Assembly (NCBI GenBank): GCA_016776925.1
Contig: JADHSL010000015.1
Coordinates: 1-42,002, forward strand
Reading direction: 5' to 3'
DNA: 42,002 nt
Source of the DNA: Pirellulales bacterium
GTDB lineage: Bacteria; Planctomycetota; Planctomycetia; Pirellulales; UBA1268
Shown one piece after another: positions 7,664 to 16,670 of the stretch; position 1 is the first letter of the stretch; every line of letters begins with the position of its first letter. The position numbers and the translations under genes are program-made. A model generated the notes under the pieces. That model saw nothing but the letters and a program-made list of their open reading frames with translations. It was not told the origin of the DNA and did not search any database.

Positions 7664-8599
7664 ATGATTGTTTCCTCTGAAAATCTTTCGAAGTCCTACG
7701 GCACGTTCCGTGCGCTTACAGACTGCAACATATGTGTGGAATCGGGTGAAGTTTTCGGCTTCCTGGGACCAAATGGGGCTGGCAAAACAACCTTCCTCCG
7801 AACGCTCTTGGGTTTTATAAAACCAACCTCAGGACAGGCTTGCATCGCAGGCTTTGACTGCTCTTCACAGTCTGTACGGGTCCGAGAAAAGACAGCCTAC
7901 CTGCCTGGTGAAGCACGGCTCTTTCGCCGCATGCGAGGACACCATGTGCTCGATTTTTTCTCTCGCCTACGAGCAGATTGCGATCGAAAAAAGTGCTCCG
8001 CGATTGCCGAAAGACTCCAACTCGACTGCCAAAGACAGGTTTCACGAATGAGCACCGGCATGCGGCAGAAACTCGCTTTGTCTATGGTTTTGGCAATTGA
8101 CTGTCCGTTGATCATTCTTGATGAACCAACAGCCAACCTTGATCCGTCCGCTCGGGCCGAAGTTCTTGAATTAGTTGTAGAGGCTCGTAATACAGGAAGG
8201 ACAGTTATCTTTTCTTCACATGTCCTTTCGGAAATTGAGTCGACGTGTGATCGTGTTGTCATTATGCGAGCCGGTCACATTGCCCACGAACAATCAATTG
8301 CAACTCTTCGAAGACGGCATCGCATCTGTGCACAACTCACTGGCCCGCTTACCCAAATACCAGAGAGTCTGACAGGAAGCATCTCAGTCGTGCAAGAATC
8401 TGCTAGTGATGTTGTTCTGGAATCGACTGACTCTCTCACCCGGGTACTTGACTGGTTGTCTGGCTTACCACTTAGTGAACTCAAAATCGAACCCGTAGGA
8501 CTTTCAGTTGTGTACGACCGTTATCATCGAGAAGACGGTCGGCATAATGACACTGCCTCGCCCCCTCATCACACCTCGCCTTCCTCACAAGGAGCATAA
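7664..8599 (+). CDS. ABC transporter ATP-binding protein
   Basis: This 311-residue cytoplasmic ATPase has Walker A G-P-N-G-A-G-K-T-T near residue 36, signature motif M-S-T-G-M-R-Q-K (a common variant of LSGGQ in exporter ATPases), Walker B L-I-I-L-D-E-P and an H-loop S-S-H. About 90 residues follow the nucleotide-binding domain, as in ABC-2 export systems of the CcmA/NatA class. I chose the ATG at 7664 because the fold begins right there; the open frame extends to a TTG at 7631 with no support. The permease gene follows after 10 nt, so the two form one transporter. The exported substrate is unknown. Confidence 0.92.
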   Translation: MIVSSENLSKSYGTFRALTDCNICVESGEVFGFLGPNGAGKTTFLRTLLGFIKPTSGQACIAGFDCSSQSVRVREKTAYLPGEARLFRRMRGHHVLDFFSRLRADCDRKKCSAIAERLQLDCQRQVSRMSTGMRQKLALSMVLAIDCPLIILDEPTANLDPSARAEVLELVVEARNTGRTVIFSSHVLSEIESTCDRVVIMRAGHIAHEQSIATLRRRHRICAQLTGPLTQIPESLTGSISVVQESASDVVLESTDSLTRVLDWLSGLPLSELKIEPVGLSVVYDRYHREDGRHNDTASPPHHTSPSSQGA

Positions 8600-8609
8600 A
8601 TCTATCGTT

Positions 8610-9440
8610 ATGTGGAATACTGCAATCTGGAGGAAAACATGGGGAGACCAAGCACTGCTCGGTTTAGCATTTGCTGTACTGTGGACTGCTTTCCCATGGC
8701 TTTACATTGGTCTTTCTGCCCAGATCGAAATGAATGCTTTTCAGGATGTTCTTCTTCGGGCAATTCCTGAGGATTGGCAGAAAATGTCTGGGGTTCCTTT
8801 TTCAGAAGTGGCGACTCATGTCGGCAGGGTAGCGTTGGCTTTTGTTGACCCGGTTGTCGTACTCACTGCAACGGTCTGGGGAGTCACACGTGGTAGTGAT
8901 GCTGTGTCTGGCCAACTCGAACGCGGGACCCTTGAAATGATTCTTGCCCAACCAATTCGTCGAAGGGCTCTGTATTCGACCCAAGCAGTCGCAACTATCT
9001 GTGGAGCTTTCTGTCTTTGCACAATCTTGTACGCCTCAGTTTTTACGGCCGTACAATTCGGCCCTTGGTCGGGAAAGGTGGACCCGCTTCATTTCCTGCC
9101 AGCTACTCTCAACGTCTTTGGGCTCATGGTGTGCATGAGTGGTTTGGCTACAGGTGTGTCGGCATGTGATAGTTATCGGTGGAGGACAATTGGGATTCTC
9201 TGCGCGTTCTACGTAACTTCGCTCCTCACAAAACTTGTTGGCCGCTTGAGTGAATCATTGAGCTGGGTTGGGTATCTCTCAGTCTTCAACGCCTATGAAC
9301 CACAAAGACTTGTTGGAGGAGTCTGGTCTGACTGGCAGCTCCTGCTCCAATACAATGGAATTCTTTTGGGAATTGGCATTACCGGCTACGTCATTGGGGG
9401 GTATATCTTTAGCCGTCGTGACCTTCCTGCACCGCTGTAA
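8610..9440 (+). CDS. ABC-2 type permease
   Basis: This 276-residue membrane protein has about six hydrophobic segments. It carries the motif typical of ABC-2 export permeases after the second helix: R-G-S-D-A-V-S-G-Q-L-E-R-G-T-L-E followed by Q-P-I-R-R. The ATG at 8610 is 10 nt after the ATPase stop, with AAGGAG at 8589-8594. The spacing is long, so a start further upstream (ATG 8547) that overlaps the ATPase gene is possible. It pairs with the ATPase encoded just upstream. Confidence 0.88.
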   Translation: MWNTAIWRKTWGDQALLGLAFAVLWTAFPWLYIGLSAQIEMNAFQDVLLRAIPEDWQKMSGVPFSEVATHVGRVALAFVDPVVVLTATVWGVTRGSDAVSGQLERGTLEMILAQPIRRRALYSTQAVATICGAFCLCTILYASVFTAVQFGPWSGKVDPLHFLPATLNVFGLMVCMSGLATGVSACDSYRWRTIGILCAFYVTSLLTKLVGRLSESLSWVGYLSVFNAYEPQRLVGGVWSDWQLLLQYNGILLGIGITGYVIGGYIFSRRDLPAPL

Positions 9441-9576
9441 ACGCACGATAGTTTGGACTCCAAAAATTAGCCTTCGGGTGAAACGAAAGAATCGGCTACA
9501 TTTTTTAATTCCCTACCACTCGTTTTCCACCGATCTTAAACCTTATAAAAACACTTTTTTTCCAAGGAAAAGCTGT

Positions 9577-11421
9577 ATGCAAACGCCTCGTTTCCTACTG
9601 AACTGTCGGTCTACTTTTGCAAGTCGACAAACGGCTTGTTTAATTTGGTTCACAACTTTTTCCTGCTGCATAGCGGGCCTTTCTGTGGATATGTCTCCGG
9701 TTTGCATCGGAGCAGAAACAGAGGCTGAAAACACTGAGAAAAAAGACCCTACTAGTAATGAGGGCCAACCTGATCTCGATGCTGCGATTGAACAGAAATT
9801 ATCAGCCCAAAGCCTTGATGATTATGAGCGAGTTATTGACCTCTGTCGCCGTGCGATTCGTAAAGGTCTCCCGGAAGGTTCGAAAGACTTTGCCAACAAC
9901 CTCATCGTCGGCACGCTTATCGACCGCTCTGCAATGCTCGTTGATGCGATATTTGATGCTCCACGCCCAACGCCGGATTGGCCGAGAATGCGTTCTTTCG
10001 CAATGCGTGATCTTAACGAATTAGTGAAACGCGACCCCAAACTTGGGATTGCACATCTCATGATTGCTCGACTCCAAGCCCTGCCAGGAGGAAATCCGGA
10101 TGAGGCAACAAAGTCAGCCAACAAGGCACTCAAATTTCTTTCCCCCGATCAAAATCCTGTTGAATTAGCAGAAGCTCATATTGTTCAGGGCAACTTACTC
10201 AAAAATGGGCCAGAGCGAGCCGCTCACTATGACAAGGCTGTTGCGCTTGCTCCAACTGATACTCGCTTCCGTCGTACGCGAGGGCTTTTCAGACTTCTTC
10301 GAAACGAATTCGGACCGGCACGTGAAGATTTTATTGCCGCTTTAAAACAGGATCCAAATGAGTCCGGCGTGTACGAAGCTCTTGGCATGTCGTACATGAT
10401 GGACAATGAACTCGATGATGACGAAAGACTAGAGGAAGCCAAGAACGCGTTCGATAAAGCAATCGAGATTACTCCTGATTCGGTCGCACCGCGGCTTCAA
10501 AGAGCACGTGTACTGGCGATGCTAGGAGAACAACCAGGGGCCATCGCTGACCTCGATAAGGCCATTGAAATATCTCCCCAAAAAGCCGTGCCACTTGTTC
10601 TGCGAGCTCGAATTCAGCAGCAATCCGGAAACCTTGACGCTGCTGCGAATGACTTGGCAAAAGTACTGAAAGATCAGCCTGGTAATGCAGCGGCACTAGA
10701 ACTTCGTGGGCTTATGGCTGCTGATTCTGAAGACTACTCAGCAGCCATTCGTGACTTCACAACCATTGCGAAGCAAGACCCGCCCGACCCACTCGTGCTG
10801 GGCCAACTGGGAATGTTGCATCTTGCCGCAAAGCAACCTCGGGCGGCCATAGACTGGTTTGGAAAATCACTCAATCTCAACAAGACACTCTTTTTAAGTT
10901 TACGAGGAAGAAGCGACGCTCTTATTTCCATTGGTGAACACAAAAAGGCTGCTCGAGATCTCAAAGCTGCATTAAAACTGCATCCAGAAGACTCCGGTGT
11001 ACTTAATAACCTTGCATGGCTTTTCGCGACATCACCGGATGATGATCTTCGGGACGCAACACAAGCAATCGAACTTGCTACCAAAGCCTGTGAAGAAACA
11101 GAGTGGAAAGCCGCACATATAATCAGCACACTAGCAGCCGGATATGCCGAAAGCGGTGATTTCAAGAAAGCCTGCAAGTTTAGCCAGAAAGCACTGGATG
11201 CCGATGCTGGAAACGGTGGTCTCGATGAACAACTTCAAAAAGAGTTGAGCAGTTATGAAGAAAAAAAGCCTTGGCGAGAAAAACAAAGTATGGCTGAAGC
11301 AGAACTTCAGGATGATGAAATACCACCGGATGACTTAGAAGAGAGCTCCGAAAAAGAGAATATCGGTAACAGAAAGAAGCAGCGATCGAGCCAAGAGGAA
11401 CCACGCAGGCCCTTTGACTAG
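9577..11421 (+). CDS. Exported tetratricopeptide-repeat protein
   Basis: This 614-residue protein has a good ribosome-binding site (AAGGAAAAG, 4 nt before the ATG). It opens with an extended n-region and a hydrophobic signal segment at about 20-36. Residues about 130-550 hold many TPR units, visible as repeats of A-x-x-D-x-x-x-A-I-x-x-x-P and the L-x-x-L-G-x-x-Y pattern. The tail (about 570-614) is highly charged and probably disordered. TPR proteins act as protein-interaction scaffolds; I cannot name a partner. It follows the ABC permease by 136 nt in the same direction, so it may belong to the same transcription unit or have its own promoter. The open frame starting at 9268 inside the permease gene is not the real start. 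It converges on kdsB with 9 nt between stops. Confidence 0.85.
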   Translation: MQTPRFLLNCRSTFASRQTACLIWFTTFSCCIAGLSVDMSPVCIGAETEAENTEKKDPTSNEGQPDLDAAIEQKLSAQSLDDYERVIDLCRRAIRKGLPEGSKDFANNLIVGTLIDRSAMLVDAIFDAPRPTPDWPRMRSFAMRDLNELVKRDPKLGIAHLMIARLQALPGGNPDEATKSANKALKFLSPDQNPVELAEAHIVQGNLLKNGPERAAHYDKAVALAPTDTRFRRTRGLFRLLRNEFGPAREDFIAALKQDPNESGVYEALGMSYMMDNELDDDERLEEAKNAFDKAIEITPDSVAPRLQRARVLAMLGEQPGAIADLDKAIEISPQKAVPLVLRARIQQQSGNLDAAANDLAKVLKDQPGNAAALELRGLMAADSEDYSAAIRDFTTIAKQDPPDPLVLGQLGMLHLAAKQPRAAIDWFGKSLNLNKTLFLSLRGRSDALISIGEHKKAARDLKAALKLHPEDSGVLNNLAWLFATSPDDDLRDATQAIELATKACEETEWKAAHIISTLAAGYAESGDFKKACKFSQKALDADAGNGGLDEQLQKELSSYEEKKPWREKQSMAEAELQDDEIPPDDLEESSEKENIGNRKKQRSSQEEPRRPFD

Positions 11422-11430
11422 TCTTTCTGA

Positions 11431-12231
11431 CTACTTGTTACGAAATCGCTCCACAAACGCTGAGTAGTCTGCAGCAGTATCAATGCCATTTGCTGCCTGT
11501 TTAATCGCCACTGCAATCATTGACGTACCGGCCTCAATGAGCCGCAACTGCTCAAGACTCTCAAGGTCAGCTAACGGTGATTCTGGCAGACAAGTCCACT
11601 TGTCGAGAACAGATCTTCTGTATGCATATACGCCAACATGCTGCCAAAATAGAGGTGGTGTTTTTTTAAGTAAATCATCATGCCATTCTCTTGCTGCCGG
11701 GACCGCTGCGCGGCTGAACGTAATTGCTCGCCAAACCTGTGGGCATGATTCGAACTCTTGCTGAAGAGATTCGTTTGTCCAAGGTGTTAGCTCCGCCTTG
11801 ACCACAGACGGGTCATGAAGAGCATCCTTTTCACGGAGTGGCGTTACAAGTGTGGCCACATGTGCCTTGGGATATTCTTCCAAACAGGTAATGGCGGCGT
11901 CGATTGCTGAAGGGACCAACTCTGGTTCATCACCTTGCAGATTTACAACAATATCGGCATCTGGCAGGGACGGCAGTGCTTCAACTATTCTCGCTGTTCC
12001 ACTCGTTGCATCAGGAGATGTCATAATTGCCTTGCCACCAAAACTCTGCACCTCTTGCTGAATCGTGTTGCTGTCGGTGACGACAAAAACATCGATGGCC
12101 TTCGATACTTTGGATGCGTTTCGCCACGTGTGCTCAATGAGCGTACAACCCGTCTCATTTAAAAGCATTTTGTTTGGCAGTCGCTGACTCGCTAGCCGTG
12201 CTGGAATAGTGATGACTGCTGAACACTTCAT
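11431..12231 (-). CDS. kdsB: 3-deoxy-manno-octulosonate cytidylyltransferase (CMP-KDO synthetase)
   Basis: The enzyme activates KDO with CTP to CMP-KDO for the lipopolysaccharide core, in the cytoplasm. The 266 residues carry the nucleotidyltransferase signature I-P-A-R-L-A-S-Q-R-L-P-N-K at the N-terminus, N-L-Q-G-D-E-P (metal/nucleotide site), and W-Q-H-V-G-V-Y-A-Y-R, all typical of KdsB. Length is close to the family norm (about 250). I chose ATG 12231 because the conserved strand starts immediately after it; an upstream TTG would add only seven residues. Its presence implies a Gram-negative envelope with LPS. It is divergent from glmS, another envelope-precursor gene. Confidence 0.95.
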   Translation of the reverse strand: MKCSAVITIPARLASQRLPNKMLLNETGCTLIEHTWRNASKVSKAIDVFVVTDSNTIQQEVQSFGGKAIMTSPDATSGTARIVEALPSLPDADIVVNLQGDEPELVPSAIDAAITCLEEYPKAHVATLVTPLREKDALHDPSVVKAELTPWTNESLQQEFESCPQVWRAITFSRAAVPAAREWHDDLLKKTPPLFWQHVGVYAYRRSVLDKWTCLPESPLADLESLEQLRLIEAGTSMIAVAIKQAANGIDTAADYSAFVERFRNK

Positions 12232-12334
12232 ATTGCAAATCTTTTGCGACAAAATGGTACAGGTTTTGTTGTAGCTGCTAGACAGGGTGGCTTAGTGAAA
12301 GTGCGCAGACTCCAGACCACACCCGCAATGATTA

Positions 12335-12373
12335 GAAATACGCATATTCTCTTGAGTTGAAAAGACGTATTTC
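12335..12373. promoter_or_regulatory. Inverted repeat in the glmS leader
   Basis: GAAATACG at 12335-12342 and CGTATTTC at 12366-12373 are perfect complements 23 nt apart, ending about 60 nt before the glmS start codon. This could be a leader hairpin or a two-site operator. It does not look like the glmS ribozyme, for which the conserved core is not visible. Confidence 0.3.
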
Positions 12374-12432
12374 ATTGAACCCTAAAACGACTTTAAGGTC
12401 CTATGAGATTTATCTGCCCGGAGAACGTGATT

Positions 12433-14325
12433 ATGTGTGGAATTGTTGGCTATATCGGTTTTCGACGCGCTTGTGAACGTATTCTTGAAGGCCTACAACG
12501 GCTTGAATATCGTGGCTATGATTCCTCCGGCGTTGCTGTACTGGACCACGAAGGGCATCTTTCTGTTCAAAAATCTGCCGGCAGAATTGCCAATTTAGAA
12601 GCGCTTATTACGGAAGATCTACCAGATAGTTCTATCGGTATTGGCCATACTCGATGGGCAACGCATGGGCCTCCAACAGATGGCAATGCGCATCCTCATC
12701 TTGGGGGTGGCTGTGCGAAAGGACAGGGACCCTCAGTGGCCGTAGTTCACAACGGTGTCGTTGAAAACTACCACAGCATTAAGGCCAGACTCGAGGTAGA
12801 AGGGTACGTCTTCCAGTCTGAAACTGATTCAGAGGTGATAGCACATCTGATCGACAGCTGCCTGAAGCAGATCCTTTCAGAGGGACCGCGACTGACTGAT
12901 GACGTCACAGACTCTCCTTTTGTGGTGGCTGTTCGTGAAGCGATCGGCCATCTACGGGGCACATATGGACTACTGGTACTTTTCCAGGATCAGCCCGATA
13001 TCTTGGTTGCTGCAAGACTAGGGAGCCCACTCGTTATCGGAGTCGGTGATGACGAGTTCTTTATTGCAAGCGACGCAAGCCCACTGGCCGGTCATACCGA
13101 CAGGATTGTCTACCTAGCTGACCATGAAATTGCTGTCATCAAACGCCAACAGCTTCGAGTTGTTCACCGAGATGCCGGAAGAATTGAGCCGACTGTGCAG
13201 CCTCTTTCACTCGACGCAAATGATGTGGGCATGGGCGATTATGCCCACTTCATGCTCAAGGAAATCCACGAACAACCAGAGACTGTCACAGCAGCGATGA
13301 GAGGTCGAATTGATCGAGATGATGCAACGTCGATCTTCGGTGGCCTCAATCTCACGCCATCGCAGCTCCAGAACATAAATAGAATCGTCCTTACTGGATG
13401 TGGTACGAGTTGGCACTCGGCACTTGTTGGTGAATACCTGATCGAGGAGTTTGCACGACTTCCTGTTGAAGTTGAGTACGCGAGTGAACTTCGATACCGC
13501 AATCCGCCACTTGATAAGGGGACATTGCTTTTCGCAATTACGCAATCTGGTGAAACGGCTGACACACTGGCTGCGTTGCGAGAAATGAAACGAAAGGGCC
13601 ATTCAACTCTTGCAATTTGTAATGCAATAGGAAGCACCATCGCTACAGAGGCTGACGGCGGAATCTATTTGCATGCAGGACCAGAAATTGGTGTAGCAAG
13701 CACGAAAGCTTTCACGAGCCAGTGTGTTGTTCTCGCAATGCTCGCCTTGTATTTCGGGCGATTGCGTCACATGAGTTACGAACAAGGTGTAGTGTTTATT
13801 GATGCACTCGAACAACTTCCAGAACTCATCAGAAAAGCACTGGCAGTCGAATCGACTATTCGTGGTATTGCTGAGCGATACCGGAATGCCAACACGTTTC
13901 TTTACCTCGGGCGACAGTATAATTTTCCACTTGCTCTAGAAGGAGCACTCAAACTTAAGGAAATTAGTTATATCCATGCTGAGGGTTATCCCGCAGCAGA
14001 AATGAAGCATGGCCCCATCGCACTCGTCGATCCGCTTACACCGAGCGTTTTTCTCATTCCTAAAGACGCTGTCTACGAGAAAGTTCTTCTTAACCTTGAA
14101 GAGACCAAGGCACGAAAAGGCCCGATTATTGCCGTCGTCAGCGAGGGAGATGATCGTGTCCATCACCTTGCTGATGAAGTAATTGAACTGCCTGAGTGCC
14201 CTGACTTTCTTAATCCGATTGTTGCATCGATCCCCCTTCAGCTTCTCGCTTATCACATTGCCGTATTTCGCGGATGCGATGTTGATAAACCCAGAAATCT
14301 TGCCAAAAGTGTCACTGTAGAATGA
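12433..14325 (+). CDS. glmS: Glutamine-fructose-6-phosphate aminotransferase (isomerizing)
   Basis: The enzyme makes glucosamine-6-phosphate from fructose-6-phosphate and glutamine, the first step to UDP-GlcNAc for peptidoglycan and lipid A. The 630 residues start M-C-G-I-V-G-Y, so Cys 2 becomes the N-terminal nucleophile of the glutaminase domain (1 to about 240). V-V-H-N-G and G-H-T-R-W-A follow. Two SIS sugar-isomerase domains come next, with C-G-T-S-W-H, S-Q-S-G-E-T-A-D-T and the conserved end D-K-P-R-N-L-A-K-S-V-T-V-E. The start at 12433 is fixed by the N-terminal Cys and preceded by GGAGAA at 9 nt; an in-frame ATG at 12403 would block catalysis. It is about 20 residues longer than E. 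coli GlmS, from small insertions in the glutaminase domain. Confidence 0.97.
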   Translation: MCGIVGYIGFRRACERILEGLQRLEYRGYDSSGVAVLDHEGHLSVQKSAGRIANLEALITEDLPDSSIGIGHTRWATHGPPTDGNAHPHLGGGCAKGQGPSVAVVHNGVVENYHSIKARLEVEGYVFQSETDSEVIAHLIDSCLKQILSEGPRLTDDVTDSPFVVAVREAIGHLRGTYGLLVLFQDQPDILVAARLGSPLVIGVGDDEFFIASDASPLAGHTDRIVYLADHEIAVIKRQQLRVVHRDAGRIEPTVQPLSLDANDVGMGDYAHFMLKEIHEQPETVTAAMRGRIDRDDATSIFGGLNLTPSQLQNINRIVLTGCGTSWHSALVGEYLIEEFARLPVEVEYASELRYRNPPLDKGTLLFAITQSGETADTLAALREMKRKGHSTLAICNAIGSTIATEADGGIYLHAGPEIGVASTKAFTSQCVVLAMLALYFGRLRHMSYEQGVVFIDALEQLPELIRKALAVESTIRGIAERYRNANTFLYLGRQYNFPLALEGALKLKEISYIHAEGYPAAEMKHGPIALVDPLTPSVFLIPKDAVYEKVLLNLEETKARKGPIIAVVSEGDDRVHHLADEVIELPECPDFLNPIVASIPLQLLAYHIAVFRGCDVDKPRNLAKSVTVE

Positions 14326-14353
14326 ATTGCACGGCGAGGACGTATCAACCTTC

Positions 14354-15433
14354 TCACGAGAAATGTTTTTCTGCCAATAGTGCAATTTTGCGACCAGGTG
14401 AAGTCATTGGTAATTTTTGAATTTCCAGCGGTGATAGCCACCGCTGGTGCCGGCGAACCGCCGGGCGTTGCGATGCCATTTTTGATAGAATCTGACAGGT
14501 TACCTTATGATTTGTAACGCTATAGTCAATGACACCTAGACGACGCTGACGACCGCATGCTGTCATTCGGTCAGGAATACCACGTGGAAAATCCCAAAGC
14601 CCTTCCCACCACTCTCCAGGCTGCCGACGTACCACAAGGAGTTTGCCTTTGTGTACTAAAACATAGGCCTTTTCATTGATTTTTTTTGATGATTTCCGCG
14701 TGGGTACATTCGGTATCTGATCAACGCTACCACGTTGATACGCCTCACAATGCTCAGCCAGCGGACATGTCTCACAGCAAGGACTCACTGGTGTGCAAAC
14801 GATTGAACCTAAGTCCATCAGTGCCTGATTAAATGCCCCGGCCCCTCCATCACGAGGCACAATCGCCGCGGCAATATCCCAGAGTGGCTGATCATCTTTA
14901 TTTCCTGACAATGGTCGGCCGTAATGAGTTAAACGTGCTAAAACGCGACGAGAGTTTGCCTCAAGAATCGGCTCAGGTAGATCGAATGATATCGATGAGA
15001 TAGCTCCGGCCGTGTACCGCCCAACACCAGGAAGTTGACGCAGAGCACATGCATCGTGAGGAAATATACCTTCGTGATCAGACACAATAAGCTTTGCAGC
15101 CGCATGTAATTGGCGAGCTCTTCTGTAATACCCAAGGCCCTCCCAATATTTCAAAACAACTGCTTCATCGGCTTCAGCAAGATCGAAAACACTAGGGAAT
15201 TTTGTGACAAACCGATGGAAATAATCCTTTACTCTCTCCACTTGCGTTTGCTGGAGCATAATCTCACTCACCCAGACACGGTATGGATCCGGAGAACGCC
15301 GCCAAGGAAGATCTCTTGCGGTGCTGTGGTACCACTTAAGCAGCGAGCGAGAAATAGACTTTCTACGCCCTGCCCATTGATCAGGATCAAAGCTTGCCGA
15401 GGGTTGCTTATGTTTTTTGTTCACAGAGCCCAC
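14354..15433 (-). CDS. mutY: A/G-specific adenine glycosylase
   Basis: MutY removes adenine mispaired with 8-oxoguanine. The 359 residues have the helix-hairpin-helix region L-P-G-V-G-R-Y-T-A-G, catalytic Glu in M-L-Q-Q-T-Q-V-E-R-V, and a [4Fe-4S] motif C-x6-C-x2-C-x5-C (C-T-P-V-S-P-C-C-E-T-C-P-L-A-E-H-C). The C-terminal NUDIX-like 8-oxoG recognition domain has G-E-W-W-E-G-L-W-D-F-P-R-G and T-N-H. Odd point: the second catalytic residue, Asp 138 of E. coli in L-D-G-N-V, is Glu 158 here (L-E-A-N-S). The start is a GTG at 15433; no in-frame ATG lies near. It converges on glmS with 28 nt between stops. Confidence 0.94.
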   Translation of the reverse strand: MGSVNKKHKQPSASFDPDQWAGRRKSISRSLLKWYHSTARDLPWRRSPDPYRVWVSEIMLQQTQVERVKDYFHRFVTKFPSVFDLAEADEAVVLKYWEGLGYYRRARQLHAAAKLIVSDHEGIFPHDACALRQLPGVGRYTAGAISSISFDLPEPILEANSRRVLARLTHYGRPLSGNKDDQPLWDIAAAIVPRDGGAGAFNQALMDLGSIVCTPVSPCCETCPLAEHCEAYQRGSVDQIPNVPTRKSSKKINEKAYVLVHKGKLLVVRRQPGEWWEGLWDFPRGIPDRMTACGRQRRLGVIDYSVTNHKVTCQILSKMASQRPAVRRHQRWLSPLEIQKLPMTSPGRKIALLAEKHFS

Positions 15434-15984
15434 CCATACTTTTTTTGCATGCTCAACGTACCTTACATTACAAAATAAGTAATGATCTAAAAACAGCCGC
15501 TACGACCTACTACTACGTGCCAGATGTCAATCACCACACAACGGATATCAAGAGTGTGTGCAATTAGAATTTTCTACACAATGTCTCGACGACATTACCG
15601 TCACTGAAGCAATGCCTACTCTCAGTACAATAAAATTATGACGCGAAGAATCAGTCTCGGTGTTGAGCAAAAACTCTTCAATTACCTTGGCGTTGCTCCA
15701 GTGTGCTGTGCTCACTGTAGAGAAAAGTCGACGCAGAATCAGCAGTCGTCTAATCCGGAAGAACCTTTGATCTCTGCACGCAAACATCAAAAACAACCGT
15801 TCACACACGCCCGATGCCATGTACCACCCTTCAAGAAAAAAGTTTTTCATCGAACCACCGAATGGCTCGTACACTATTGCTTTGCTACGAACTGTAATGG
15901 AAAGGCTTATCGTGTAATTCAAATGATCCTTATTTGTATTCCGAGTTATCTTTTGGGCTTGTCTCAACGTGCTGGAGAAGTTGC
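15434..15984. other. Intergenic region between mutY and tmk
   Basis: About 550 nt between divergent genes. It should carry the promoters of mutY and tmk. Two overlapping open frames (minus 15548-15967 and plus 15638-15988) have unlikely composition and no ribosome-binding sites. I see no RNA gene or repeat. Confidence 0.5.
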
Positions 15985-16623
15985 ATGAAATCAGGAAAGT
16001 TCATCGTCTTTGAGGGAGCAGATGGATCTGGAAAGTCATCGCAGGCAAGTGCCCTCGCCGACTGGTTAGAGCACGCGGGCTGCCAGGCTGTCTGTTGCCG
16101 TGACCCGGGTTCGACGCCGTTGGGAGATGCAGTGCGGGACGTTTTACTTCACCGGAAAGAACTTCGCCTCGATCCCGAGGCTGAGATGTTTCTCTACATG
16201 GCATCTCGAGCTCAATTAGTTCGAGAAGTTATCCAGCCTGCCTTGCAGAATGGCGACTGGGTTATATCCGATCGTTTCCTCATGAGTAATATTGTCTATC
16301 AGGGACATGCTGGAGGCCTTGATACTGAAGCCATTCGGGAGGCTGGTAAAATTGCAACATGTGGCATCCAACCTGATTTAACACTCGTTCTTGATATTGA
16401 TCTCGATACAGCATCAACAAGGATGAATCGACCTTTAGATCGTCTCGAAAGCCGAGGGGATGCGTATCGTGAAAAGGTGCGGAACGGATACCGCATTGAA
16501 GCCCAATCAAAGAACACGGTTCTTATTGATGCAACAGGAACTACAGAAAAAGTTCGAGCACAGATTATTGCCGCTACTCAATCTTCATTTACAGACATCC
16601 TCAACTACTCATCGGAACTGTGA
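15985..16623 (+). CDS. tmk: Thymidylate kinase
   Basis: Tmk phosphorylates dTMP to dTDP. The 212 residues are standard length, with P-loop F-E-G-A-D-G-S-G-K-S-S near residue 8, the R-D-P-G-S-T segment equivalent to the family R-E-P-G-G-T, and the D-R-F motif followed by S-N-I-V-Y-Q-G. The ATG at 15985 is preceded by GGAGAAG at good spacing; the longer open frame from 15934 is not needed. The stop overlaps a possible GTG of the holB frame, and the pair tmk-holB is a common conserved arrangement. Confidence 0.95.
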   Translation: MKSGKFIVFEGADGSGKSSQASALADWLEHAGCQAVCCRDPGSTPLGDAVRDVLLHRKELRLDPEAEMFLYMASRAQLVREVIQPALQNGDWVISDRFLMSNIVYQGHAGGLDTEAIREAGKIATCGIQPDLTLVLDIDLDTASTRMNRPLDRLESRGDAYREKVRNGYRIEAQSKNTVLIDATGTTEKVRAQIIAATQSSFTDILNYSSEL

Positions 16624-16670
16624 TACCACCAATACTGCACGACGGGAAACTAGGAAGAGAGACTCATCTA

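Noticed and set aside
15548-15988. Two overlapping open frames on opposite strands in the mutY-tmk gap
   Set aside because: Neither has a ribosome-binding site or coding-like composition, and the plus-strand frame overlaps the well-supported tmk start.
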